Assembly: GCA_037043455.1 (NCBI GenBank)
Contig: JAWPHD010003277.1
Span: forward strand, 124,001 to 188,000
Source: Cyrtodaria siliqua
Taxonomy: Eukaryota > Mollusca > Bivalvia > Adapedonta > Hiatellidae
Reading direction: 5' to 3'
Length of the DNA: 64,000 nucleotides
In this document: piece after piece, positions 26,430 to 38,879 of the stretch
How positions within the stretch are numbered: position 1 is the first letter of the stretch
Layout: each line of letters opens with the position of its first letter
The notes under the pieces: model-generated
What the model saw: only the letters and a program-made list of their open reading frames with translations
Database searches by the model: none
What the model was told of the DNA's origin: nothing
Program-made: the position numbers and the translations under genes

Positions 26430-28770
26430 TGTATGTTTTTCAACAAAATGTTTTAATGTAAATCTCCATAATTTGTCATGAGTTGCCAATACTATATGAG
26501 TTTCGAGTTAAAGCGAATTGAATGTTGTTTTACGGCTCATCAACGTAAGTTACTTAGAGTCGCCCAAGACAGAGAGAGTGGACGGATGCATGGGAATCCT
26601 GGAACCTGCTCTACTCTAACTAAATAATATATTCGAGTTTCATAAAACATAATAAGGTATTTTTTGTTTTTGCTAGACATGTTATGATGGTTAAATGTCA
26701 ATATTGGTCACTGTTTCCCACTGATATATATTGTGTTACCATCTATTTACTTGACTACATATGTTTTGCTTTGTTTGCAAAAACATAAAGACATTAGTAT
26801 CTTATATGTGCTCAGTCACGCATCAAGAACACACTGGATAAATGGCGGGTTTGATTTCCTGTATGAGAACGTTTGTATCATAGATAAATAAAATGGTAAA
26901 TGGAGAATTCTTTGTCAACACATAATTTAAGTAGAATTATCAGACATATTATTTGTTTTTTAATGAGTTTGCTGTAATAATGTATTGTTATTTTTATTCG
27001 TCCTTTGGAATATTGCTTCAAAAGGATCTCCCGTTCAGTAGTTGTTGGTCAGTATTATATGAATTCTGCTTTAAACTTTACACTTTTATATGTACTCAGT
27101 ACATTTCAGAACGCAACGTTTTTGTTTTTGGATTATTTTAGTCCTCTTTCTTTTTATTTTTTTTTTCCAAATAATATTGGATCTTATGTTAGTATTCGAG
27201 TATCTTTGTCCCAAACGTTAACATATGGCGGTTAACATTTGCATAAGATTTGCTCTACTTCTTTCAGTTACATGTAACATCTTTTACATCTCTAAAAACT
27301 ACCAAATATTGCGTTTTCAAATGCACTGAGTGTATTTCAATTAAATGTACTAGCCTCGCTTACTGAGGCGGAGTAGTCGTCGTTGGTATCTTAGAGCATT
27401 TGGTTCGAACCCGCTTGAAAGTGGTGATGTCGAAACGTTTTCAGATTTGTTTAAAAGCGACATTCTATTACTCAAGGTTCAGTTTAATTCAGTCAGTTGT
27501 TCCGTATTAGAATTCAATACAAATGACTGTTGATTGGGACCAGCTTTTAAACTGTGGACGTTATCAAGTGGTGCTACTATCATTAGAAACAATTATAACA
27601 CACATTCTTTCAACTTAACTTTGCCGCCATTCTTGTAATTTTAAGATTTTTCTCAATGTTGTATCATATGGTAATACAATTAATTAACATACAAAATGAT
27701 CAGATGTAATAGTTGTATGACTTCTATTTTTTTCAACACAAACTATTAATTTATAACAATTGAGGCATATTTCTGGCTTAGTGGCAAGAAAAAATAACCA
27801 TATAATAGATAGGAAACTTGTTTGGAGAACTCATACCGGTATTCGCCGTCAATTATTACGTCGTAACCGTAATGTGTCATCTGCCACTATTTATTTTAAA
27901 GAAAATATTTGCTTAAAATGGTCGAACTCAAAATAAACATAAAGTTTAGTGATCGACCCTTATAGCTAGATATTTCGATTGAAATGTGTATGTGATTACC
28001 CGATAGTCGATCTTTTAAATTAATTGTTACCATTAATGAATTATATTACCTTAAATAAAAAAAACAGTAAAGTATCAACCAACAAAGCCGTGTGCAGATA
28101 ACGTTTTGTGATTAAGTCAAGTGGTAAAGTGATATAAATGTAACATATTTAGTCATAGGGTTATACCACTTATGCTGTAGCCAGATATCAATTTAGAGAG
28201 ATCACTGTAGTGTCGGGTATGAATATATATGGTGGTAGTCTATAGGAACGTAGGCCGTATTGACGTGATATTTGTATATGGATGATTTTATTTTAATTTC
28301 CTTTTATAATTGAAGGTGTTAATATGTAAGTATGTAGTTTTTGCATGGTATATTAACCTTCATGTTTATTGTATGTAAAGTTACATTAGTGTTTCCTCTT
28401 CTTTATAGAGCTTATTATTATATAATAAAAAGTACAGAGAGACAAAAAAATAATATAGAAACTCTAAACAAAGGCATAGAGGAATGAATGTCTAAAACAA
28501 AGACATGTATAGGAACAAATATCTATATACACATGACAACCTATCATTCTGTTTTCAAAATTTATTGATATGGTGTCTTTATTTGAACGTTTAATCTTTC
28601 ATACGCATATTTCATCATGCATTACTAAGGGTAATGTCATTTATTTGCGCTATCATTTTTTTATTAGTTATTTATTTAATTTCCTGTCATATGTGTGTGA
28701 GGGTCGGGGATGCAGCCCCCAATCACACCGTACAATAAAGAGTAAATAATAAACACGAAATAGGAGTCAA
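26430..28770. other. Intergenic DNA; one tRNA-like box
   Basis: No gene seen. At 27367-27420 a pol III-like B-box 'ggttcgaacccgc' follows a possible A-box region, which looks like the head of a decayed SINE. Confidence 0.4.
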
Positions 28771-28780
28771 TATATCAGAT

Positions 28781-28804
28781 GGTGTGTGTGTGTGTGTGTG
28801 TGTG
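28781..28804. repeat. (GT)n microsatellite
   Basis: About 12 uninterrupted GT units. Confidence 0.95.
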
Positions 28805-28894
28805 CCACTGGACATTGAATTATGACAGTAAAATTAGCATGTCCACCGCCATATGCATGCCATCTTCGGGATAGTTATCATTCTGTACTATTGA

Positions 28895-29060
28895 TTTTAT
28901 GAATATTGAGTTCTGCTCAACCCGGGTCTAGGGGGCGTGAACGGTAGCAAGCATATTTCACTACCATTCATGAACAGTCTCAATCAAACCGAGACTGCAC
29001 TATTTCGTATTTATCGTGTTCGGCCGTTTCCAAAGGTCCACTCTCATACTCTTTTAATAA
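28895..29060 (-). repeat. 550-bp dispersed element, inverted short copy
   Basis: Reverse-complement copy: 'attgagttctgctcaaccc', 'gtgaacggtag', 'ctaccattcatgaac', 'gtctcaatcaaaccgagact', 'tatcgtgttcggccgtttcc'. Confidence 0.85.
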
Positions 29061-29709
29061 TATGTTTATAATCAGATTGTTTGATTCCTTCAGAATATGA
29101 ATGCTAATACGTCATTTTCTTCAACAGACACATTTAATCGTATTATATCAATTGTTTATTCATGTGTATAAATGTATTCAATCGGGATTGACCCTACCTA
29201 CAAGCAGTTGCTACATGCAGACATGGTACATTACAATAAATGTACCGGTACGTGTGATTTAGCATTCATTATAATAGTTTACGCTATCCAATTTGAGGTG
29301 TTCATCAGCATGCATGCATTAACTGCTTCGACTGCGTCATTAAGCAACGTTGACAGAGATACGCACAATACGCACGTGCGTAATACAAAAAATGCCGAGC
29401 ATAATAGACTAGAGAAAACAATTACTTCTAACGCCAGAAAGGTGCCTCAGAATGCTCCAGAATGCACAATTTCCTTCCTTATTTTGCCCCCCTCCCACAC
29501 CCGCCCCCAAACGTATTTTTTCGGAGTGCGTATACATTTTGAAAACCTGGCTACGCCTTTGCTTCAACAATTACAATTTAGAGTATTTAGAGGAGATTCA
29601 AATTACTTATGAAGCTGTATATATTTTTACATCTTCTTTTGCTTCTTCTTTAAACTTATTTTATTTAATTATATTGTCATTTATTTACATACATGGAAAT
29701 ATATAGAGG

Positions 29710-29808
29710 ATATTTGTTGGTTTGAAGTGAATATAGGATTTATTTTAATCGAGAAGTGAGAAAACTTCGAGATAAAAATAAATCCTATATTCACGACAAA
29801 CCAACAAC
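29710..29808. repeat. Near-perfect hairpin, about 40-bp arms
   Basis: Arms containing 'gtgaatataggatttatttt' and 'aaaataaatcctatattcac' flank a short loop and continue outward to 'gttggttt'/'aaaccaac'. Probably a foldback remnant or MITE end. Confidence 0.9.
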
Positions 29809-30234
29809 TATTATATTATTATATACTCACAAATTTGAAACGTATGCAGGAAAAAACATAATGCGCCAAAACACTGACGATAACGTCAACAACGGCAACA
29901 GCGGCATTATGTCATTTTTGGTATTTCATATGTGAAATATAAACAATGAAAATATAAGGTTTTATTTTAATCATAAAATCCACTATTTCACTGTAAAGTA
30001 TATAATAACAACGTTTAAACAATGAACTATTATGATAGCATATCGATAAAGAAGAACACTACATGCTGTGTTAATAATAATCCAACGGAATATTTGACAT
30101 ACTGTTTTTAATGTAACATATCAACTACCGGGATATCGACTTTGATGTGGAAACATGCAAAGTGTTGACAAGATAAACGTCGTGAACAAAACCTCACGTC
30201 TTAAACCATTTTCCTTTACATCATACAAATTTCC

Positions 30235-30765
30235 TTTACATCATACAAATAATATTGCAGTCTCGGTTTAATTGAGACTTTTCGTGAACGGTGTAATGAA
30301 AACTGCCTGCTACCGTTCACGCCCTCTATTCCCGGGATGAGAAGAACTCAATATTCAAAATGGCAATATTTCGAACATTTGAGCCGTTCGAAGATGGTAT
30401 GCATATGACGGTGAACATGTAACCTTCAGTGTGGTATTTTCATATCATGCCCTGGTTAGCGGCGTATGCTCACAGTTTCTAACAAATTGCTTTGCTCTAA
30501 ACGAGAAAACGATGGGCGAAATAAACAAAATGGAATTTATCAGAGGTTGTAAAGTCTGCGTATCACAAGTAACAGTCAAAATACTAAATTAAAAAAGCAG
30601 ACAACATATCCTAAGGGTTATTACGCGATTAAAAAATAATGAGAACCTTTACATGCTGGAGTAGTGGAACCACCTATTCGAAATTAAAGTAAGAAAATAA
30701 TAGCATTTGAGAGTGTATCACCCATATCTGTATATAAATATCGGGATACCGACAACAGAGAGAAA
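30235..30765 (+). repeat. 550-bp dispersed element, long copy 2
   Basis: Second near-full copy (see 24565-25110). Its start is marked by a direct duplication 'tttcctttacatcatacaaa' at 30209-30248. The body ends near 'ctgtatataaatatcggg'. Confidence 0.85.
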
Positions 30766-30895
30766 GTTGCTAGACTATCAGCCCTCTATTCAAACGCGGG
30801 TAATTATTCACGACCTAGTATAATGGCTACAGAGACAGAAGAAGAATTACATAGCATTAGATGTATTGATTACAACTATTAATTGACAAAGCCCG

Positions 30896-30976
30896 ATCAA
30901 CCTAAATTGAAAATATACTCAATATACAATAAACTGACATTAAAATATACTCAATATACAATAAACTGACATTAAA
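30896..30976. repeat. 32-bp direct duplication
   Basis: 'aaatatactcaatatacaat' plus 'aaactgacatt' occurs twice in tandem. Confidence 0.9.
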
Positions 30977-31211
30977 ACGGTGTTGCATTATTTAGTTTGT
31001 CATTTATAATTCTATAGCTATAGATGAATAATGAAATTCTATATACCGGACCCAATTTGCCACATCCATATTAATCTTTCAGTCATAACCGATCAATTTA
31101 AGGTTAAAGAAATCTCCTATTGGAACAAATAGCATGGCATACAATTCTCCACTAACACATCCACACGCCCCCAACGGTTCTGATAATGAATGCATTCACG
31201 AATTAATTATA

Positions 31212-31691
31212 CTGAAAGGAAAAAGAAACGCCACACGGGAATTTCCGCTATATATTGTATGTACAATATGCTGCTGTTAATCGAATGATACATGGCTACA
31301 TAAGACCTTTCCTTTCGGAAAAAAAGACTAAAACAACACGTAACACAGCAAATATTATTCCTGCAAAGTTTCATTATTGACAGAGTATGCCTTTGGCTCA
31401 AGCATGTCAGCAAACTTAGGATGCGCAATTTTGCAAACTCTTTGCGTTAAATACAGTACTGAACTGGCTCAATTTCTCAAAGAGGAAATTCATCATTTAT
31501 GAATTTCTTGTTACCACGTGTACTGTGATTAAAACGTCCACAACATCACAGTTGTGTCCTTTCTCTAACTAACTGCAACTTTTTTGTTTACAAAACATCA
31601 TGGGATTTCCTTGGAATATATATGGAATTAAGTGTGCAGTATATACAATATATAGCGGAAATTCCCCTGTCGTGTTTCTTTTTCCTTTCAG
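31212..31691. mobile_element. MITE with TA target duplication, 480 bp
   Basis: Begins TA|CTGAAAGGAAAAAGAAACG and ends in the reverse complement CGTGTTTCTTTTTCCTTTCAG|TA. The inverted ends extend about 50 bp, through 'atttccgctatatattgta'. A TA duplication points to mobilisation by a Tc1/mariner-type transposase (family knowledge). It has no transposase of its own. Confidence 0.85.
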
Positions 31692-31728
31692 TATATATAT
31701 GGGACAACACATTGGACCCGTTGTGACT

Positions 31729-31852
31729 TAATCGTAATTGTACGTTTCTTCCTTACTTTTAATCGTAATTGTACGTTTCTTCCTTACTTTCAATCGTAAT
31801 TGTTCCTTTCTTCCTTACTTTTAATCGTGATTGTACGTTTCTTCCTTACTAT
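31729..31852. repeat. 31-bp tandem repeat, 4 copies
   Basis: 'taatcgtaattgtacgtttc' plus 'ttccttacttt'; copies differ at one or two positions. Confidence 0.9.
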
Positions 31853-32027
31853 GTGTTGTCAGCAAATGATTTACGGATACTAGGGTCGACAAGTAAGCAT
31901 TGACAAGTATAAACAACACATATTGTATTAATGTTCATAATAGGTCATATCATATCTTGGGTTAATTAAAGTGTTAATATTCTCTCTGATAATATAATGT
32001 ATATTTTGCAATACTGCTAGGTGGATT

Positions 32028-32716
32028 CTACGGTGTCCGGTTGGGGCCAGATACAATGTCGCAGTGTCGTGGGCGACAATGCGACGCCCGACAACGCGAC
32101 ATAGCGACATCGCGATACGACAATGCGACATTGCGATACGACAACTCGACATTAAGATACGACATCGCGACATTGCGATACGACATCACGACAATTATTT
32201 CGTGATGTCGTATCGCGATGTCGCGATGTCGTATCGCGATGTCGCGTTGTCGGGCGTCGCGTTGTCGTGCGCGACAACGCATAGTCGTAATGTCGCCCAA
32301 GACAATGCGACATTCTTACAATTGTCGTAATGTCGCCAACGACAACGCGACATTCTTTCAATTGTCGTAATGTCGCGATGTCGCGGTGTCGTTGGCGACA
32401 TTACGACTATTGAAAGAATGTCGCATTGTCGTGGGCGACATTACGACAATACGACATAATGTCGCGTTGTCGTACGCGACAATGCGACGCCCGACAATGC
32501 GACATCGCGACATCGCGATACGACATCGCGACATTGCGATACGACATCACGACATAATTGTCGCGATGTCGTATCGCAATGTCGTATCGTATTGTCGAGT
32601 TGTCGTATCGCAATGTCGCACTGTCGTATCGCGATGTCGCGATGTCGCGTTGTCGGGCGTCGCATTGTCGCCCACGACAATGCGACATTGTATCTGGCCC
32701 CAACCGGACACCGTAG
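32028..32716. mobile_element. GC-rich foldback element made of CGACA words
   Basis: Inverted ends CTACGGTGTCCGGTTGGGGC and its complement, then 'cagatacaatgtcgca', flanked by the direct duplication GATT (32024-32027 and 32717-32720). The 690-bp body is almost entirely permutations of 'gatgtcg', 'cgcgatgtcgtatcg' and 'cgacaatgcgacg', in CGACA sense in the outer left part and TGTCG sense on the right, with local switches near 32190-32205 and 32390-32560. GC content is far above the surroundings. Open frames over it are low-complexity (RDIAIRH-type) and not genes. Confidence 0.9.
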
Positions 32717-32999
32717 GATTAGGTCAACCGGACAGCTTTATGTCTGGAACAAGTTTAATTTGCTTTTCGATAACCCTTTATACGGGTGTTCTGTGTTTTG
32801 ATTAGTAAAAAGCCGGCTTTGAAGTAAAACATATAGCATTGGTGATGTATTGTTCGGCTTTGACTAAGCAAGCGGCAACTAGAACTGTTATAGATTCCCA
32901 GATTTGAGTCTTAGATTGTTTAGGATTATGATGCCTAAGATGTTTGGATGCTAGACTCACGTCGGGTTGGTTATTAGAGCTTTGTATGAAGTAAGACCA

Positions 33000-34830
33000 T
33001 TGAAGACCTTTCGTGGGCTACTGTTTATTAATATGTCCCATTGTTGGAATATATTACCGGACATAAATGTAATGTTTAAAGAGATATTAACTTGTTTTGA
33101 GACCAGGTATGTTATTTGAACATAGTATATTCAAGAGATGGGGTGGGGGCATTTTGGTCATGCATGCAGAGGTTAACGAGTCTCTATAGTAATGAAGCAG
33201 GCGCTTTAAATAGAAAAACATGTTTATAATTGATATCAACATTGCCTTGGGTTATATATATAACAAGAATCTCAGTTAGATTAGCACAACGAGCACCATC
33301 GGTATTTTTCTCTTCTTCTTCTAATGTTTCATGTAAAACGAACATTGTTTTGTTACAGTGTTTTGTTTTATTATCTTCGGTGTTAAGTTTGTTGACAATT
33401 GCCGGTTTATTATGGCGCGGGTGTCGGACTCCCTGTGGTTGATACAATGTAGCTTTCATTCTCTCCACCTTAAACAAGTCCTAGAGCTTGAGAGCTTGAG
33501 TCTCTGTGGCTGAGAGGTCTAGCACGTTGACTCTGACACTCGCCTTTTACCCACTATCAATTTTACTTTGGTTCCTATGTTGGAGTGAAAATGTGTTGGT
33601 ATGTGAAAAAGTATGTTAGTTCACTTGCGGAGGTTGGAGGGTTGTTATGGGTATAAGCCAGGAAAAGAGGGGTGTGGGCGTGTGTGTGTGTGTGTGTGGG
33701 GGGGGGGGGTCTTTCCTCCACCACAATAAACTAACCTCCCTGTGATCTTCAAAATGAAAGATGGGATTTCTGCAGATGCAGACTAGTTATAAAAACATTA
33801 AAATCATCAATAGTGTCATTTTGATGACTAGATACAAAAAAATACGCAAATGAAAAATACAGATTAGTCGTTGGACTAAAATCAACTTACCTGTGTAGGA
33901 TATGGGTGAAGTAGCATGGTGTTCTATGGTATCCCGGTATTAAATGATTTGACGAAACAAATAAACAATAAACAATATTTAAAGAAAAAAGAAACTCAAA
34001 TGCTTTCTGTGACCCTTCTACTAAATTGTTATGATATAAAATGTAATCAATTTTACGTAAAAATGTCAGATTTAGATTTGAAAAGAAGGGTACCCTCACG
34101 GAGCTTATTATTTTAAAAGTTTTATGGTATCAAGGTATGCACATATTGAGTAGCCTGTATTTGTTAGTAACTGGTATAAGATTCAATGAGTGACCATTTC
34201 TAGAAACAATAATGTACAACAGACTCATCAGACTAAAAACTAATTTTATAACGTTCAAGGTAATGGAAACTACATTTATGGAGACTAGGGGTGATACATT
34301 TTAAAGATCGTGAGGAAATTATCAACATGTTTGCATTATTTTGAAATATCCTTTTATTTACGATAAACATACTTTTCTTTTTCAATTATTTGATTATTTG
34401 TACCTAAAGTCATCACATCTATAAAAATAATTATCATATTTTAGCAGAAATGCATACTGTTTTATAGATTGGACACTACCGTGATACCATAGAACCCTTG
34501 ATATCATAGGAATCCAGTATACAACGCGTGCAGTTTTATTTTAGAACGTTTAAAGCAATATGTGGAAAAGACGGTCATGCTTCAAAAACGTTTTCGGAAA
34601 CGTATGGCACTTTACAACATTGTGTGTGCAAATAATTTGGCTAAGTTCATGAAACTATTTAACTTTGGTTCATTCTCTCGTAAGGCAAACAAGCAAAAAG
34701 TAATCAACTCAAATACTACTTTTAAAAACGTTAACTTGAAATGCTATGTCACGATCCTTTGATTTGAAAGCAATCTAAACATAATGTTTCATGAACAGAT
34801 GCACAGTAAGGAAGAAATACATTCCCCAGC
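33000..34830. other. Intergenic DNA, no gene seen
   Basis: A (TG)n-G run at 33682-33710 and a tRNA-like A-box 'gtggctgagaggtctagc' at about 33506-33523 (possible SINE head) are the only marked features. Confidence 0.4.
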
Positions 34831-34836
34831 TATATA

Positions 34837-35949
34837 TGGTGAACCACACTCTAATAATGCTAATAGGACCACACTGCCTTAACGTACAGTCATAAATCAT
34901 AAAAAAAATCAATCAGTATCTTTTGAAAGCAGTTTACAGTTGTTATCTATTCAGCCGACGTCGTTTGTAGTTAATATATGGTTAACTGTATTGATTTTTA
35001 TTTTATTTATCGCATAACTTCCCTTGTTAGCAGTGTCGAACACCCATTTAATATTCTATTTTATTGTATACTTTCATATTGTCCCGTTTACTTTGCATTG
35101 AGCTATGTGTGCAATATTCTACGTTATTGTATACTTTCATATTGTCTCATTCAGTTTGCATTGAGCTAAGTGTGCAATATCCTACGATATTGCACACATT
35201 GATATTGCACCGTAACTTTTTCTTGCGCTTGCTAAGAGCATCGAAATAGAAATAAGGAACTACTTTCAACGGAATCCTCCCTATAGTGTCAACAAAAAAC
35301 GATGTGTTTTTGTTCAATCTTTTGTGGCAGAAATTGATAAAATAATTGAAATGGTCACTCACCCACTATTTTTAACGTTATCGAATGGCAAACAAACGTT
35401 AGAAAATCGCTTGACGTTTTTAATGACGTATTCCGACGTCGACGTCGTTTTCGCGCAAAATAATCATCCACATAAAATGAAACTAAATGACAAGATAGGA
35501 ATTCTATCAAAAGCTATAAAATTAACACAAATACAATGAAAAGTAATAGTCATACAATTAACATTGATCGAAAACAATATGAAAGTATACAATAAAAAAG
35601 TTATTGAATTTGTATGGCTAAATATTACTTGGAACTCGTTGTTTTGGCGCAAGACGACTCTATAGAATATCGCACACATAGCTCAATGCAAAGTAAACGG
35701 GACAATATGAAAGTATACAATAAAATAGAATATTAAATGGGTGTTCGACACTGCTAACAAGGGACGTTATGTGATAAAATAAAATAAAAATAAATACAGT
35801 TAACCATATATTAACTACAAACGACGTCGGCTGAATAGATAACAACTGTAAACTGCTTTCAAAAGATACTGATTGATTTTTTTTATGATTTATGACTGTA
35901 CGTTAAGGCAGTGTGGTCCTATTAGCATTATTAGAGTGTGGTTCACCAT
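34837..35949. mobile_element. Foldback element with about 285-bp inverted arms
   Basis: The arm 34837-35120 ('atggtgaaccacactctaat' ... 'tttgcattgagctatgtgtg') is repeated in reverse complement at 35666-35949 ('cacacatagctcaatgcaaa' ... 'attagagtgtggttcaccat') with about 97% identity by eye. Between the arms lie tandem 'ttgtatactttcatattgtc' units and a 235-bp core (35222-35455) that is missing from the neighbouring copy at 36110. No transposase frame seen. Confidence 0.85.
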
Positions 35950-36510
35950 TTATTGTATACTTTCATATTGTCCCGTTTACTTTGCATTGAGCTATGTGTG
36001 CAATATTCTTCGTTATTGTATACTTTTATATTGTCCCATTCAGTTTGCATTGAGCTAAGTGTGCAATATTCTAAGATATTGCACACATTGATATTGCACC
36101 GGAACTTTTTCTCGCAAAATAATCATCCACACAAAATGAAACTGAATGACAAGATAGGAATTCTATCAAAAGCTATAAAATTAACACAAATACAATGAAA
36201 AGTAATAGTCATACAATTAACATTGATCGAAAACAATATAACAACTGTAAACTGCTTTCAAAAGATACTGATTGATTTTTTTTATGATTTATGACTGTAC
36301 GTTAAGGCAGTGTGGTCCTATTAGCATTGTTAGAGTGTGGTTCACCATTTATTGTATACTTTCATACTGTCCCGTTTACTTTGCATTGAGCTATGTGTGC
36401 AATATTCTACGTTATTGTATACTTTCATATTGTCCCATTCAGTTTGCATTGAGCTAAGTGTGCAATATTCTACGATATTGCACACATTGATATTGCACCG
36501 GAACTTTTTT
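35842..36510 (+). repeat. 399-bp tandem duplication of a foldback arm
   Basis: 35842-36240 recurs from 36241 onward with very few differences, from 'acaactgtaaactgctttca' to 'tgatattgcaccggaacttt'. This gives three arm copies in plus sense. Confidence 0.85.
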
Positions 36511-36604
36511 TTATGATTTATAATTTTTAACTATAAAACGCAAGCTCGTCGTCCTTTGCCAAAACAACTCGTTCCAAGTAATATTTAGCCATACAAATTC
36601 AATA

Positions 36605-37157
36605 ACCTATAGTATGACATACGTGTAATACAACCCGGAACGATTTTGATTGGTTGAGTTAAACCTGTAACACTACGCAAGTTTATTAACTGAAACTATT
36701 TTATTTATTGCAAATTCACCCAGATTTGAGCCATAAACTTATTATTTGTGGTAGCTTATAAAAAATAATGCACGTTATACAAAGCGTTGTTGTTGGTTTG
36801 TTAAAAAGTTGGCGTAAACTGCTATTTTGTAAAGAGGTAAAACACGAACTCTTTTATACGCAACGTTACGTGTGAGGTGCGACGTTACGACGTCACATAT
36901 TTTATGACGTTTTGGCGCTAAAGTGTGTCTGACGTCGTGGCGGTTCTATGTCCATCTGAATTATTTTTCACTAATTTGATTGCAACGTTATGTGATAAAA
37001 AGGATCTTAAACTCTTTCCCATTCCATATAAGATTTATGAAACTCGTCATGAATTATTTTTAATTTTAACTCGCCAAAAGGCTCGTTAAAATTAAAATAA
37101 TTCATAACTCGTTTCATAAATCTTATTTGAAATGGAAACTCGTTTAAGATCCTCTAT
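36605..37157. repeat. Dispersed element copy 1 ending in a large palindrome
   Basis: Matches 49690-50248 throughout: 'gacatacgtgtaatacaac', 'gaacgattttgattggttga', 'cgacgttacgacgtcacata', then a palindrome at 37013-37155 whose arms read 'ggatcttaaactc' and 'gagtttaagatcc' (here 'aactcgtttaagatcct'). Confidence 0.85.
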
Positions 37158-37167
37158 TTATTGTATA

Positions 37168-37613
37168 CTAAAGGGGAAAAAACTCAACAGTATAGTGTAT
37201 ATACTGCACACTTAATGACACGTAATCTCAAGACGTTTCGTAAAAAAAGAAAGTTTCAGCTAGTTAGAGAAAGGACACAACTGCGATATTGTAGACTTTC
37301 TAATCACAGTACACTTTATAACACGAAAGTAATAAATGTTGAAGTTGTGTTTTGAATAATTGAGTCATTTCAGTACTGTATTTAATGTAAAAGGGATTGC
37401 AACATTTTACATCCAAAGTTTGCTCGCCTGCTTGAGCCAAACGCGTATTCTATATAGAATGAAGCTTTTTTAGGGATAACATTTGATGTGTTATGTGTTG
37501 TTTTAGTCTTTTTTCGGAAAGGGAAGGTCTAATGTAGCCATGTACCATTTGATTAACAACAGTATATTATACATACAATATAGCGGAAATCACCGAGTCT
37601 GGTTTCCTTTTCG
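37168..37613. mobile_element. MITE copy 2, inverted, 446 bp
   Basis: Opposite-orientation relative of 31212-31691, flanked by TA. Shared blocks include 'gtatatactgcacacttaat', 'tagtcttttttcggaaaggg' (complement in copy 1), and 'acatacaatatagcggaaat'. It abuts the palindrome of the preceding element. Confidence 0.8.
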
Positions 37614-37619
37614 TATATA

Positions 37620-38870
37620 TTAGTAGTTTAATGTACGTTTAGTATATTGGGCTTTTTAGGGGTTATAGAGTCCTGTTTGGAATTGACAAGAAAGAAAATC
37701 TATATAATGAATGAGCCTAAACTTGACTCTTTATATACAATGAAATCCATTCTGAATACTAATATGTACCATCCTAGGTTACTCACCTGAGTTAATTTAA
37801 TTATATTACGACCGTTTCCATTAAAAATCAAAATACATAATGAATTTAAATTTCAGATCTGAATAACACGGTGCTAACACCATATTTTGATTGATGTGAC
37901 ATATTTAATCATGAATTGAAACATTTTTTAATTTTATATTCTTCGATAAAAAGCTTTTAACAATATCAACATATATAACAATCGAAGACTGAGTGCAATT
38001 TTATAAGCAAGGTATAATGGATTGTAGGTCTAGAAATTACATTTACATTCATGGTCAGGGCAAAGTTTAATTATGATGATTATTTCATTTTAGGAGGAAC
38101 TTATTCATGTGAAGGACCCACAATAAGATAAACGCCTATTTACCATTTAATAATTTGGTTTCGTCTTACAGCTATATTGTGGCTAATCGCACACAGTTGT
38201 CATTCAAATACCGTGATCGTTTATTCCTATAGCATGCAACACCGCGAAAAGATAATGCGATTCAATGTTATATTGACTGATTTATGTATTTATGTTCAAT
38301 ACATTTTGATCAAACGTATTTTTCTTTTTTTATCTCTTAGATTATCTTTTTTTTTCTTTCTTTTTTTTTTACAAAAACGTCTCTGTATGTTTGTAAATGT
38401 AAAGATACATTTATATTGAAATATTCTGAATATGGCTGTCTACAGGATTTGTAAATAAATACCCATGCTGGGAGGAATTGTAGAATTTGTTTATAGTTTT
38501 AGAAATAATCACGCAAGTTTATATATATATATACGGTAAACATGGTAAAGAAAAGTATACATCTCTTAAAAGATCCTTTCTAGAGCACTGGATCACGAGG
38601 ATTCCGGGAAGATAGGTATTTAAAAAGATAAATGTGAGACAAATTATCAACCAGACAGTGCTTAAACTAACAAATATCTAGCGCTTTCAGCTTTAATCGC
38701 CTTCTTTAGGATACATACATAAAGTTACATTTGTTTATGTTTTTGCTTTTAAACAATTTTTTCCCAAATTTGTGTGTTTGTTTTTGTAACTTTATGTATG
38801 TTTCCTGAAGAAGCCAATTGTAGCTTGAATTTTACCCGCAGTCAACTGCATCGTTAATTATATCACGCGT
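37620..38870. other. Intergenic AT-rich DNA with a small hairpin
   Basis: No gene. A stem 'atacataaagttaca'/'tgtaactttatgtat' brackets about 60 bp at 38711-38801. Confidence 0.45.
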
Positions 38871-38879
38871 AGCCAGAGG

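Noticed and set aside
29172..29612. 146-codon plus-strand open frame
   Set aside because: No recognisable domain, mixed composition, no splice or repeat context; likely chance.
31928..32805. Many overlapping frames rich in RDIAIRH or MSRCR words
   Set aside because: Artefacts of the CGACA foldback element; the same words appear in all frames and on both strands.
35064..36457. Repeated frames such as YCILSYCPVYFALSYV
   Set aside because: Translations of the foldback arm in several copies; no conserved non-repeat portion.
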